From Anaerococcus vaginalis ATCC 51170 (GTDB taxonomy: Bacteria; Bacillota; Clostridia; Tissierellales; Peptoniphilaceae), in NCBI RefSeq assembly GCF_000163295.1, contig NZ_GG700527.1:1820086-1884085 (forward strand): a DNA stretch of 64,000 nt. Direction: 5' to 3'. A program made the translations under genes and the position numbers. Shown here in pieces: positions 53,437-62,678 of this stretch. Every line of letters begins with the position of its first letter. The first letter of the stretch is position 1. The notes under the pieces are model-generated. The model was given only the letters and a program-made list of their open reading frames with translations, was not told the DNA's origin and searched no databases.

Positions 53437-54438
53437 ATGATAGGTATTATACTGGCAAGTCACGGAGAATTTGCTCAAGGTATAAGACAATCAGGTGAAA
53501 TGATTTTTGGAGAACAAGAAAAACTCGAAACAGCAGTTCTCTTACCTTCAATGGGTCCTGATGATTTGAGAAAAGATCTTGAAGAAAAAATCAAAAAACT
53601 TGATTGTGAACAAATACTTTTCTTAGTTGACCTTTGGGGTGGAACACCTTTTAACCAAGTTTCAGCTCTAATGGATGGAAATGAAGAAAAGTGGGCAGTT
53701 CTTACCGGACTTAATTTACCCATGCTAATTGAGGCGCTTGGCTCAAGACTTATGGAAGAAAAATCACATGATCTTGCAAAAGTTTTATTAGAGCCTGCCA
53801 AAGAAGGAGTAAAAACTAAACCAGAATCCTTGATGGACGATTACAATAAATCTAATGCAAAAGATGATTCAAAAGAAAATCTTCCAAAACATACTGGAAC
53901 AATTCCAGAAGGAACTGTAATTGGAGATGGAAAAATTGATGTTGTTCTTGCAAGGATTGATACAAGATTACTTCATGGACAAGTTGCTACAAGTTGGACA
54001 AAATCTACAAATCCAACAAGAATTATTGTCGTAAGTGACAATGTAAGTGAAGATGCTTTGCGTAAGTCAATGATAATGGAGGCTGCTCCTCCAGGAGTTA
54101 AGGCTCACGTTGTGCCAATTTGGAAAATGGCAGAAATTTTTGAAGATCCACGTTTTGGAGATACAAGAGCAATGCTATTATTCGAAACACCACAAGATGC
54201 TTTAGCTCTTATCGAAAAAGGCGCAGATTTAAAAGAAATAAATCTTGGCTCTATGGCTCACTCACAAGGAAAGGCTTATGTAACTTCTACCGTTTCTATG
54301 GGAAAAGAAGATGTTGAAACTTTTGAAAAATTACTTGATAAGGGAATAAAAATCGATGTAAGAAAAGTTCCAGCAAATCAGCCTGAAAACTTTACAAATA
54401 TTATGAAAAAAGCAAAATCAGAACTTGGTTTGGCTTAA
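53437..54438 (+). CDS. manL: PTS mannose-family EIIAB
   Basis: A 333-residue fused EIIA-EIIB of the mannose class. The EIIA phospho-His is H9 in ILASHGEFAQGI, with VDLWGGTPFNQ as its substrate-side loop. A linker of about 35 residues leads to EIIB with H180 in RIDTRLLHGQVATSW. First of four genes in the ManLMN-ManO order. The ribosome binding site is AAGGAGG. Broad hexose (mannose, glucose, glucosamine) uptake is usual for the class. Confidence 0.95.
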   Translation: MIGIILASHGEFAQGIRQSGEMIFGEQEKLETAVLLPSMGPDDLRKDLEEKIKKLDCEQILFLVDLWGGTPFNQVSALMDGNEEKWAVLTGLNLPMLIEALGSRLMEEKSHDLAKVLLEPAKEGVKTKPESLMDDYNKSNAKDDSKENLPKHTGTIPEGTVIGDGKIDVVLARIDTRLLHGQVATSWTKSTNPTRIIVVSDNVSEDALRKSMIMEAAPPGVKAHVVPIWKMAEIFEDPRFGDTRAMLLFETPQDALALIEKGADLKEINLGSMAHSQGKAYVTSTVSMGKEDVETFEKLLDKGIKIDVRKVPANQPENFTNIMKKAKSELGLA

Positions 54439-54447
54439 GGAGGAATT

Positions 54448-55257
54448 ATGTCAGCAATTAGTATTATTTTAATTGTTATAGTTGCTCTACTTGCGGGTAT
54501 GGAAGGAATCCTAGATCAATTCCAATTCCATCAACCAATCGTTGCTTGTACTTTGATTGGACTTGTAAGTGGACATTTAAAAGAAGGAATTATGCTTGGC
54601 GGTGCTCTTCAAATGATTGCTCTTGGTTGGGCAAATGTTGGAGCAGCAGTAGCTCCGGATGCGGCTTTGGCATCAGTTGCAAGTGCTATTATCATGGTTT
54701 TAGCTCTACAAGATGGCTCAGGAAATGTAGATAATGCAATAAACACATCAATAGCTGTTGCTATACCACTTTCAGTAGCAGGTCTATTTTTGACAATGAT
54801 AGCAAGAACTTTATCAATTCCAATAGTTCACGGAATGGATGCAGCAGCAGAAGAAGGAAATTTCAGAAAAATTGAAGTTCTTCATATACTTGCAGTTTTG
54901 ATGCAAGGACTTAGAATTGCTGTTCCTGCAGCAGCACTTTGTTTTGTTTCACCAAAAGTTGTAACAGGCGTTTTAAATTCTATGCCAGGTTGGTTAACTC
55001 ATGGTATGGAAGTAGGCGGAGGAATGGTTGCAGCAGTAGGTTATGCGATGGTAATTAATATGATGAGTACAAAAGAAACTTGGCCATTTTTTGCAATTGG
55101 TTTTGCAGTTGCAGCAATCCCACAACTAACTCTAATCGGACTTGGTGTAGTAGGATTTTCACTTGCACTTATCTATTTAAAACTTAAAGAATCATCTTCA
55201 TCAAATGGATCAGCTAATACTGGAGATCCACTTGGCGATATTATAAATGATTATTAG
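54448..55257 (+). CDS. manM: PTS mannose-family EIIC
   Basis: A 269-residue membrane subunit. GMEGILDQFQFHQPIVACTLIGLVSGH and the GGALQMIALGWANVGAAVAPDAALAS region are diagnostic of EIIC-Man. It forms the sugar path with EIID. It lies 9 bp after manL with AGGAGG. Confidence 0.95.
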   Translation: MSAISIILIVIVALLAGMEGILDQFQFHQPIVACTLIGLVSGHLKEGIMLGGALQMIALGWANVGAAVAPDAALASVASAIIMVLALQDGSGNVDNAINTSIAVAIPLSVAGLFLTMIARTLSIPIVHGMDAAAEEGNFRKIEVLHILAVLMQGLRIAVPAAALCFVSPKVVTGVLNSMPGWLTHGMEVGGGMVAAVGYAMVINMMSTKETWPFFAIGFAVAAIPQLTLIGLGVVGFSLALIYLKLKESSSSNGSANTGDPLGDIINDY

Positions 55258-55265
55258 GAGGAAAT

Positions 55266-56195
55266 ATGACTGAAGTAAATGAAAAAAGAATAGAATTATC
55301 AAGATCTGATAGGATAAAAGTATTTAATCGTCATCAACTCCTACAAGGTTCTTGGAATTATGAACGTATGCAAAACGGTGGCTGGTGTTATTCAATAATT
55401 CCTGCTATCAAAAAATTATATAAAACAGATGAAGAAAGAAAATCTGCTTTAAAAAGACACTTAGAGTTTTATAATACTCACCCATATCTTTCAAGCCCAG
55501 TAATGGGAGTTACTCTTGCTATGGAAGAAGAAAAAGCAAATGGAGCTCCTATTGAAGATAAAACAATAAACTCTGTTAAAGTAGGAATGATGGGACCTTT
55601 GGCAGGTGTTGGTGATCCAGTTTTCTGGTTTACAGCAAGACCAATACTTGGAGCTCTTGGTGCATCAATAGCTTTAACAGGAAATATTATTGGACCAATA
55701 ATATTTTTTGTATTTTGGAATATTATAAGAATGGCATTTGAGTGGAAAACTCAAGAATTTGGTTACAAAGTAGGAAATGAAATTACAAAAGATTTATCTG
55801 GTGGACTTTTAGGAAAAGTAAACTTGGTTGCATCAATTGTTGGTATGTTTATAGTTGGCGCTTTGGTACAAAGATGGGTAAATGTAACATTTACTGTAAA
55901 CGTATCAGAAGTAACTCAACAAGCAGGATCATTTATTGATTGGAATTCTTTATCAACAGGTAGCAAGGGGCTTCAAGAAGCCTTTAAACTTTACGATCAA
56001 TTAGGATCAGCAGGCCTTGATCAAGTTAAAGTTACAACTTTACAAGATAACTTAAACCAATTAATACCAGGACTTGTTCCAATGTTATTAACACTTGGAA
56101 TTTGTAAATTATTAAAGAAAAATGTATCTCCAATTGTTATAATAGTTGCTTTATTTATAATAGGAATAATAGCATCTGTACTTGGAATCATGTAA
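55266..56195 (+). CDS. manN: PTS mannose-family EIID
   Basis: A 309-residue membrane subunit. It has FNRHQLLQGSWNYERMQNGG, then YNTHPYLSSPVMGVTLAMEE and the MMGPLAGVGDPVFWFT motif, all typical of EIID-Man. EIID occurs only in the mannose class. Its stop codon overlaps the start of the DUF956 gene by 1 bp. Confidence 0.95.
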   Translation: MTEVNEKRIELSRSDRIKVFNRHQLLQGSWNYERMQNGGWCYSIIPAIKKLYKTDEERKSALKRHLEFYNTHPYLSSPVMGVTLAMEEEKANGAPIEDKTINSVKVGMMGPLAGVGDPVFWFTARPILGALGASIALTGNIIGPIIFFVFWNIIRMAFEWKTQEFGYKVGNEITKDLSGGLLGKVNLVASIVGMFIVGALVQRWVNVTFTVNVSEVTQQAGSFIDWNSLSTGSKGLQEAFKLYDQLGSAGLDQVKVTTLQDNLNQLIPGLVPMLLTLGICKLLKKNVSPIVIIVALFIIGIIASVLGIM

Positions 56196-56563
56196 TGGTT
56201 CAAAGTCAAAATAAAAATGTAGACTTATCCATTAAGGGAAGATGCCTTAATGGATTTACCTCTGATGGAAATATAATGGTAGGCGATAAGGCCTTTGAAT
56301 TTTATAATGAAAAAAATGTAGAAGATTATATACAAATTCCTTACAAGGAAATTTCTTTTGTGAGTGCGTCAGTTATATTTGGCAAAAAAATAAATAGATT
56401 TGCGATTCACACAAAAGAAAGTGGCAATTTTGTTTTTACAACAAAGGATAATAAAAAAACTTTGAGAGCTTTAAATAATTATATTGAGTCAAATAAGTTG
56501 AGAAGGTCTCTATCATTTTTTGAGGTAATAAAAAGAGGTATTAAAAATTTAATTAAAAAATAG
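56195..56563 (+). CDS. manO: DUF956 protein (ManO)
   Basis: A 122-residue DUF956 protein, the usual fourth gene of mannose PTS operons in Firmicutes. It has KGRCLNGFTSDGNIMVGDKAFEFYN (in two strands) and IQIPYKEISFV, a PH-like beta-rich core. It is believed to modulate the PTS; the mechanism is unknown. Its TAG lies at the edge of a split terminator with a family 1 element. Confidence 0.9.
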   Translation: MVQSQNKNVDLSIKGRCLNGFTSDGNIMVGDKAFEFYNEKNVEDYIQIPYKEISFVSASVIFGKKINRFAIHTKESGNFVFTTKDNKKTLRALNNYIESNKLRRSLSFFEVIKRGIKNLIKK

Positions 56564-56809
56564 ACTTGGATTTTTTCTAAGTCAGATCGTAAACAAACCC
56601 TCAAGCACGAATATCTGACTCCAAAAATTGTTGATTTCTAAATTTCAAAATTCTAAAATCGCAAACTCAAGCTACGCTCTCAAACAGTGCGATTTCTTGA
56701 CGAATTTTGAAATTTGAAATCAAATCAAATTTTTACGTATTCTATTCTTAGCATGAGGATTTGTATACTTTTTAAACTATCTGGCTTGGATATTTCCAAG
56801 TCTTTTTTT
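56563..56809. repeat. Palindromic element family 1, copy 3, with split terminator
   Basis: The element is 56583-56783. It is about 90 % identical to the outer parts of copy 1 and has an uninterrupted tip (AAATCGCA / TGCGATTT). Left flank: GACTTGGATTTTTTCTAAGTC (56563-56583), a hairpin in its own right. Right flank: GGCTTGGATATTTCCAAGTC plus seven Ts (56783-56809), a functional terminator. The two flanks share CTTGGATnTTTnC, so the terminator seems to be present twice. The remainder up to 56983 is AT-rich. Confidence 0.83.
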
Positions 56810-56983
56810 ATTGTAATTTGATATTTTAATAATAAGTTTACCTTTATTTTTAACAATGAAAATATTTGCAAAGATAAATTATTTAATTTTGATAAAAAAT
56901 TTTAGTTAATTTAATAAAATGGGTATATAAATATACATAGAATGAAAAAATGTTTTCATCGACAAAACGGAGGTTATTTTATT

Positions 56984-59044
56984 ATGAAAGATTATAAAAC
57001 AAACAAATTAAGGAATTTAGCTTTAGTAGGGCATTCAGGAGCAGGGAAAACTTCCTTGACTGAATCTTTGCTATATTTTACAAAGGCTATTAACAGGGTT
57101 GGAAAAGTAGCGGACGGTAATACTGTATCTGACTATGAAAAACAAGAAATTAAAAGAAAAATTTCAATCCAAACCTCAATAATTCCTGTTGAATATAAGG
57201 ATTACAAGGTAAACTTTATCGATGCTCCTGGATTTTTTGATTTTGAAGGAGAAGTATTAAATGCTCTTAGAGCAAGTGAGTCAGCTTTGTTTGTAATTGA
57301 TGGAGAAAATGGAATCGAAGTAGGAACTGAAAAATATTGGAAATATACAGAAAATATTTCTTTGCCAAGAATTATTTTTGTAAATAAATTGGATAAAGAA
57401 AATGCCAAATTCAATCAAGTAGTTAGTGACCTACACATAGATTTCTCCAAAAAAATAATCCCACTAACCTTAACCCTTGGTGAAGGCGAAAATTTTGAAG
57501 GTTTGATCGATGTTATAGATAAAAAAGCTTTTAAATATGTTGATGGTAAGGTAGAAGAGGTTGAAATACCTGAAATCAGAGTTGAAGAAGTAAATGCTGT
57601 TTATGAAGAAATCCAAGAAGTTGTTGCTGAAAGTGATGATGAATTGATGGATAAATATTTTTCAGGCGAAAGTTTTACTGAAGAAGAATTTAAAGAAGGT
57701 TTTAGAAAGGCAATTATAAATGGTAATGCTGTTCCTTTAGTTGCTGGTAGCTTGGAGAAAAATATTGGTCTTGATTTGTTGATGGATGTTATTACAAAAT
57801 ATATGCCATCTCCTGACCACAAGGCTGCAAATATTGGATTTAGAGTTACTGATGATTATGAAGAATTTGAAGTTAGCGAAGATAGTCCTTTTTCTGCTGT
57901 TGTATTTAAAACAATTGCTGATCCATTTTTGGGTAAGATTTCAATATTTAAGGTTTTATCTGGAGCTATTAAAAAAGATCAAAATTTCTATGATATAAGT
58001 AAGGACAAGGAATTAAAGGCTTCAAATATTTTCTATTTAAGAGGAAAAGAACAATTTAAAGCGGAAAAAATTGTTGCTGGAGATATTGGAGCATTTTCTA
58101 AACAGGATATTCTTCAAACTGGAGATTCTTTATGCACAAAAGAAAGTCCTATAGAATATAAGAAAATTAAATATCCAAGACCAGTTTTATATTATGCAAT
58201 TGAAGCTGAAAGTAAAAATGATGAGGATAAAATTTCAGCTGCTTTGAAAAAATTATCAGAAGAAGATCCTACTTTTGAAGATAGAAGAGATGCTGAAACT
58301 CACCAAGAAGTTTTGGCAGGACTTGGTAATGTTCAACTTGAAGTTTTGATGGATAAATTAAAAGAAAACTATTCTGTTAATACAAAAATTGTTGATTTAA
58401 AAATCCCTTACAGAGAAACTATCAAGGGAAAATCTGATGTTCAAGGTAAACACAAAAAACAATCTGGTGGTGCAGGTCAATATGGAGATGTATTTATTAG
58501 ATTTGAACCATGCGATGAGGAATTTGTTTTTGATGAGGAAGTATTTGGTGGAGCAGTTCCTAAAAATTATTTCCCTGCTGTAGAAAAGGGACTTCGCGAT
58601 TCTATGGACGAAGGTCCTCTTGCTGGATATAAGGTTGTTGGAATAAAAGCTACTTTGTATGATGGCTCTTACCACCCAGTAGATTCAAACGAACAAGCCT
58701 TCAAATCAGCAGCAAGACTTGCTTTCAAAAAAGGAATCGTTGAAGCAAAACCAATTTTGCTTGAGCCTATAATGAAACTTGAAATTAAAGTTGATGAGAA
58801 GTACATGGGCGATGTAATGGGAGATATGAACAAAAGACGTGGAAAGATTTTGGGCATGGAACCACAAGAAGATGGCTCACAAATCATTTCAGCTCTTGCA
58901 CCAGAAAGTGAAGTTTTAAAATATTCAATAGATTTAAGATCAATGACACAGGCTCGTGGATCATTCTCAATGGAATTTGACAAATATGAAGAAGTTCCAA
59001 AAGAAATAACAGAAAAAATTATTGAGGAAAATAAAAAAGAATAA
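56984..59044 (+). CDS. Elongation factor G-like GTPase (EF-G paralog)
   Basis: A 686-residue EF-G-family protein from ATG 56984, preceded by CGGAGG; an upstream in-frame ATG at 56942 has no site. P-loop GHSGAGKTS (usual EF-G: AHIDAGKTT), switch I KRKISI instead of RGITI, DAPGF and NKLD complete the G domain. Domains II-V are intact through GGAVPKNYFPAVEKGLRDSM and RGSFSMEFDKYEEVP. The altered P-loop and switch mark it as a second, non-canonical EF-G (EF-G2 type), not the one from the str operon. It could serve in ribosome recycling or rescue. Confidence 0.9.
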   Translation: MKDYKTNKLRNLALVGHSGAGKTSLTESLLYFTKAINRVGKVADGNTVSDYEKQEIKRKISIQTSIIPVEYKDYKVNFIDAPGFFDFEGEVLNALRASESALFVIDGENGIEVGTEKYWKYTENISLPRIIFVNKLDKENAKFNQVVSDLHIDFSKKIIPLTLTLGEGENFEGLIDVIDKKAFKYVDGKVEEVEIPEIRVEEVNAVYEEIQEVVAESDDELMDKYFSGESFTEEEFKEGFRKAIINGNAVPLVAGSLEKNIGLDLLMDVITKYMPSPDHKAANIGFRVTDDYEEFEVSEDSPFSAVVFKTIADPFLGKISIFKVLSGAIKKDQNFYDISKDKELKASNIFYLRGKEQFKAEKIVAGDIGAFSKQDILQTGDSLCTKESPIEYKKIKYPRPVLYYAIEAESKNDEDKISAALKKLSEEDPTFEDRRDAETHQEVLAGLGNVQLEVLMDKLKENYSVNTKIVDLKIPYRETIKGKSDVQGKHKKQSGGAGQYGDVFIRFEPCDEEFVFDEEVFGGAVPKNYFPAVEKGLRDSMDEGPLAGYKVVGIKATLYDGSYHPVDSNEQAFKSAARLAFKKGIVEAKPILLEPIMKLEIKVDEKYMGDVMGDMNKRRGKILGMEPQEDGSQIISALAPESEVLKYSIDLRSMTQARGSFSMEFDKYEEVPKEITEKIIEENKKE

Positions 59045-59070
59045 AAAATAGTATAGAAAAGGGGCAAATA

Positions 59071-61062
59071 ATGAAAGATTGGAAGATTTTGGAAATTGAT
59101 CCTTGGATCAAGGATTACAAAAATGATATAAATCTGAGAATGGATGAATATGAAAAACAAAAGGCTAGACTTTTGAAAAAAGGCGAAAAATTAAAAGATT
59201 TTGCCAATGCCCACAATTATTATGGCTTTCACAAGGTAAAAACTGGATGGATTTATAGGGAATGGGCTCCAAACGCCAAGGGACTTTATCTAATTGGAGA
59301 TTTTAACAATTGGGATAGACATTCCCATCCTCTAAAGAAAATTAATGGCGAAGATTGGGAGATTTTTGTTAAAGGAATTAGGACTATTCCACACAAATCC
59401 AGAGTGAAAGTTATGGTTGACTATGGAGAAAGCATCCAAGATAGGATTCCTCTTTTTGCAAGAAGGGTTGAAAGAGATGAAAATTTAGATTTTTCTGCAA
59501 TTGTAGAAAATCCTAGGAAAAAATTTAAATGGACAGATGATAAATTTAAAATTAAAAACCACGATCTTCTAATCTATGAAGCCCACATTGGTATGGCTTG
59601 TGAAAGAGAGGGTGTTGGAACTTACAAAGAATTTGAAAAAAATATTTTGCCAAGAATTAAAAAAGAAGGCTACAATACAGTCCAACTTATGGCTATAGCT
59701 GAACATCCATATTATGGATCTTTTGGCTACCAAGTTTCAAATTTCTTTGCTCCTTCTTCTTGGTATGGAGAAAATGATGATTTAAAATCTTTAATAAATA
59801 CTGCCCACGAAATGGGTTTAAATGTAATAATGGATTTGGTTCATTCCCATGCTGTAAAAAATACTATTGAGGGAATAAATCTTTTCGATGGAACAGACTA
59901 CCAATTTTTCCATGAAGGCGATGAGGGAAATCATCCTGATTGGGATTCTAAATTATTTGATTATCACAAACCTGGAGTATGCCATTTTCTTCTTTCAAAT
60001 ATAAAATATTGGCTTGAGGAATTTCATTTTGATGGTTTTAGATTTGATGGAGTTACATCAATGATTTATAAAAATCACGGTAGGGGAGAAAATTTTGATA
60101 ATTATTCAAAATATTTTTCTATGAATACCGATATTGAAGCTATAAATTATCTTCAACTTGCCAATGAACTTATAAGAGAAGTTAAGAAAAATGCCATAAC
60201 AATTGCTGAAGATATGTCAGCTATGCCTGGAATGTGTCTACCAATTAAAGATGGAGGAATTGGTTTTGACTATAGACTTTCTATGGGTATGCCAGATTTT
60301 TGGGAAAAGGCCCTAGAAAAACGAGATGAAGATTGGGACATGGGAAAAATGTGGTACGAGCTTTCAACTTCTAGACCATCCGAAGCTAGAATTTCTTATG
60401 TAGAAAGCCACGACCAAGCTCTTGTTGGTTCAAAAACTACGATTTTTAGACTTGCAGATTCTTCCATGTATTGGGATATGGAAAAAACAACCCACAATAT
60501 CATAATTGATAGGGCGATTGCTCTTCACAAAATGATAAGATGGATTACAATATCCATGGGCGCAGAATCTTATTTGAATTTTATGGGGAATGAATTTGGT
60601 CATCCTGAATGGATAGATTTTCCAAGAGAAGGCAATAATTATTCTTTCCATTACGCAAGACGTCTTTGGTCTTTGGCTGACAATGACCTATTAAAATACG
60701 ATTGGCTTTTGAAATGGGATGAAAAAATGATTGACCAAATCAAAAAAAATAAGCAATTAGGAAATGATATTTTTAGGCTATGGCTTGATAATGATAGGAA
60801 AGTTATTGCCTACAGAAATGGGGATATAGTTTATATTTTCAATTTCCACCCACAAAATTCCTACGATTCTTTCCAAGTACCAATCCACGATAAGGGAAAA
60901 TTTAAAGTGATTTTGGATACTGACGATGAAAAATTTGGTGGACTTGGAAGAATTTCAAAAGATTTTATTTATGAATCCAAAAATTTAGAAAATACTGACT
61001 ACGATGGAATTGAAATTTATATTCCATCAAGAACGGCCCTTGCCCTAAAGAAGGTAAAATAA
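59071..61062 (+). CDS. 1,4-alpha-glucan branching enzyme, GH13_8-like
   Basis: A 663-residue glycogen/starch branching enzyme. CBM48 WIYREWAPNAKGLYLIGDFN is followed by the GH13 barrel, with DLVHSHA, FRFDGVTSM (nucleophile Asp), IAEDMSAMPG (acid/base Glu) and ESHDQALVG. The close match of the N-terminal part and VTSMIYKNHG to eukaryotic and GH13_8 enzymes, rather than E. coli-type GlgB, is notable. No other glycogen gene (glgC, glgA, glgP) is in the window. It starts 26 bp after the EF-G gene. Confidence 0.9.
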   Translation: MKDWKILEIDPWIKDYKNDINLRMDEYEKQKARLLKKGEKLKDFANAHNYYGFHKVKTGWIYREWAPNAKGLYLIGDFNNWDRHSHPLKKINGEDWEIFVKGIRTIPHKSRVKVMVDYGESIQDRIPLFARRVERDENLDFSAIVENPRKKFKWTDDKFKIKNHDLLIYEAHIGMACEREGVGTYKEFEKNILPRIKKEGYNTVQLMAIAEHPYYGSFGYQVSNFFAPSSWYGENDDLKSLINTAHEMGLNVIMDLVHSHAVKNTIEGINLFDGTDYQFFHEGDEGNHPDWDSKLFDYHKPGVCHFLLSNIKYWLEEFHFDGFRFDGVTSMIYKNHGRGENFDNYSKYFSMNTDIEAINYLQLANELIREVKKNAITIAEDMSAMPGMCLPIKDGGIGFDYRLSMGMPDFWEKALEKRDEDWDMGKMWYELSTSRPSEARISYVESHDQALVGSKTTIFRLADSSMYWDMEKTTHNIIIDRAIALHKMIRWITISMGAESYLNFMGNEFGHPEWIDFPREGNNYSFHYARRLWSLADNDLLKYDWLLKWDEKMIDQIKKNKQLGNDIFRLWLDNDRKVIAYRNGDIVYIFNFHPQNSYDSFQVPIHDKGKFKVILDTDDEKFGGLGRISKDFIYESKNLENTDYDGIEIYIPSRTALALKKVK

Positions 61063-61580
61063 TGAGAATACTTGCTCTTGGAGATTCCTTTACCCAAGGT
61101 TATCTTGTAGAATGCAATAATTACACCCGCTTTTTAACTAAGGCGGGTTTTGAAATTATAAATTTTGGAATAAGCGGTTCTACAAGTTCTGATATGGTTA
61201 AAAGGTATGAAAAAATCAAAAATAAATACAAAGATGTAGATTATCTGATAATTTTTGGTGGGTCAAATGACTTTTTGAATGGCAAAAGTGTGAATCTTGC
61301 ATATTCAAATGTCAAAAGTATATTAAATTTATCTACTGCCAGAAAAAATATTATAATTATACCGCCTTTAATAGAGGAGGAAGATTCTTATCCGATTTAT
61401 GGATATGTAAATGAAAAAATAAATGAATTTGCAAAAAAACTTTTGAACTTTGATTGTTTGAAAGTTGATTCTAGAAAAATCAAGCCCTATTATCTTGATG
61501 GTTTGCACATGGGTAAAATTTTTCACGAAAAGCTTGCTTGTGAAATTTTAAAAATTATAGAGGATGATATAAATGAATGA
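61062..61580 (+). CDS. SGNH/GDSL-family hydrolase
   Basis: A 172-residue esterase-like protein. Block I LALGDSFTQGY has the catalytic Ser, FGGSNDF is block III with Asn, and DGLHMG holds the Asp-His pair in block V. There is no signal peptide, so it acts in the cytosol. The substrate is unknown. It overlaps the branching enzyme stop by 1 bp and mscS by 8 bp, so the cluster is translationally coupled. Confidence 0.88.
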   Translation: MRILALGDSFTQGYLVECNNYTRFLTKAGFEIINFGISGSTSSDMVKRYEKIKNKYKDVDYLIIFGGSNDFLNGKSVNLAYSNVKSILNLSTARKNIIIIPPLIEEEDSYPIYGYVNEKINEFAKKLLNFDCLKVDSRKIKPYYLDGLHMGKIFHEKLACEILKIIEDDINE

Positions 61581-62448
61581 ATTAGAAGATATTGAAAATA
61601 TTGACAAGATGGTTGCAAAGAGCTCTCTTTTACCAGATTTTATGCGAAATAAAATTACTATAGATATTATTTCTGTCCTAATTGTTTTGTTATTGTGTTT
61701 TATTACATTAAAATTAGTTCATAAAATAATAAGAAAGTTTTTTGAGAGAAACAAAAGCAAAGCAAAAAGAAATACAGCAAAACTTGAAACCCTATCAAGG
61801 ATTTTTTATTCTATAATTAGGATACTTATAATTTTTATTGCCATAACTATGATTTTGGATATTTTTGGAGTCAACACATCAAGTCTTATAGCTACAGCAG
61901 GAATTGGTGGTATAGCCATAGCTCTTGGAGCTCAAACTCTTATTGCAGATTTTGTAAAGGGAGTTTTGATAATATTTGATGACAAGATAAGAGTTGGCGA
62001 ATGGGTTTCATGCTCTGGAGTTGAAGGGACTGTCGAAGAGGTTAATCTTAGAATTACAAAAATCAGAGATTACAACGGCTCACTTCACATTATTCCAAAT
62101 TCAAACATAACAAATGTCCAAAATTTTGATAGGGGAGCTCAAAAAAGTGAGGCATATTTTTGCGTATCAAATGATACAAAGCTTGATGAAGTAAAAGCGA
62201 TGATAAAAAGCGTATCTCAACAAATAAAAACAATGCCAAAATATAAAAATGTTTTTATAGAAGATTTGAGTTTTTTTGAAATACACGAATTTAAGGATTT
62301 CTCCTACACAGTAAGGGTGACATCCCTGGTAAAAGCAGGAATGCAATGGGAGATTTCAAGGAAAGTAAGAGAGCTTATAAAAGAAGAAATGGAAAAAAGA
62401 AAAATAAAAAGTAGTTTATTAGAAGAGGAAATTTATGAAAAAATATAA
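61573..62448 (+). CDS. MscS-family mechanosensitive channel
   Basis: A 291-residue small-conductance mechanosensitive channel. Three membrane helices (about 30-50, 75-95, 100-128) include the pore helix VNTSSLIATAGIGGIAIALGAQTLIADFVKG, here described as two parts, with the GA packing pattern. The beta domain has RVGEWVSCSGVEGTVEEV and the C-terminal cage follows. It opens on osmotic downshock. Overlaps the DUF951 gene by 14 bp. Confidence 0.92.
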   Translation: MNELEDIENIDKMVAKSSLLPDFMRNKITIDIISVLIVLLLCFITLKLVHKIIRKFFERNKSKAKRNTAKLETLSRIFYSIIRILIIFIAITMILDIFGVNTSSLIATAGIGGIAIALGAQTLIADFVKGVLIIFDDKIRVGEWVSCSGVEGTVEEVNLRITKIRDYNGSLHIIPNSNITNVQNFDRGAQKSEAYFCVSNDTKLDEVKAMIKSVSQQIKTMPKYKNVFIEDLSFFEIHEFKDFSYTVRVTSLVKAGMQWEISRKVRELIKEEMEKRKIKSSLLEEEIYEKI

Positions 62449-62659
62449 ATTAAACGATATAGTTAGCCTAAAAAAATCTCATCCGTGCGGAGAAAATAAA
62501 TGGAAAATCGAAAGAATGGGTGCAGATATGAAGTTAAGATGTTTGGGTTGTGATAAATTAGTTTGGCTAAAAAGAACAGATTTCGACAAAAGAATTAGAA
62601 AAATTCAAGATAAAAACGGGAAATTTGTATCGATAGTAAATTACAATCCAGAAGATTAG
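62435..62659 (+). CDS. DUF951 protein
   Basis: A 74-residue DUF951 protein (KLNDIVSLKKSHPCGENKW, then LRCLGCDKLVWLKR), widespread in Firmicutes. Three Cys residues suggest metal binding. In many genomes it follows an mscS-like gene, as here, and it is often linked to the ychF/rpsF region. Function unknown. Confidence 0.92.
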   Translation: MKKYKLNDIVSLKKSHPCGENKWKIERMGADMKLRCLGCDKLVWLKRTDFDKRIRKIQDKNGKFVSIVNYNPED

Positions 62660-62678
62660 AGGAGAAAAAAAGGAATTA

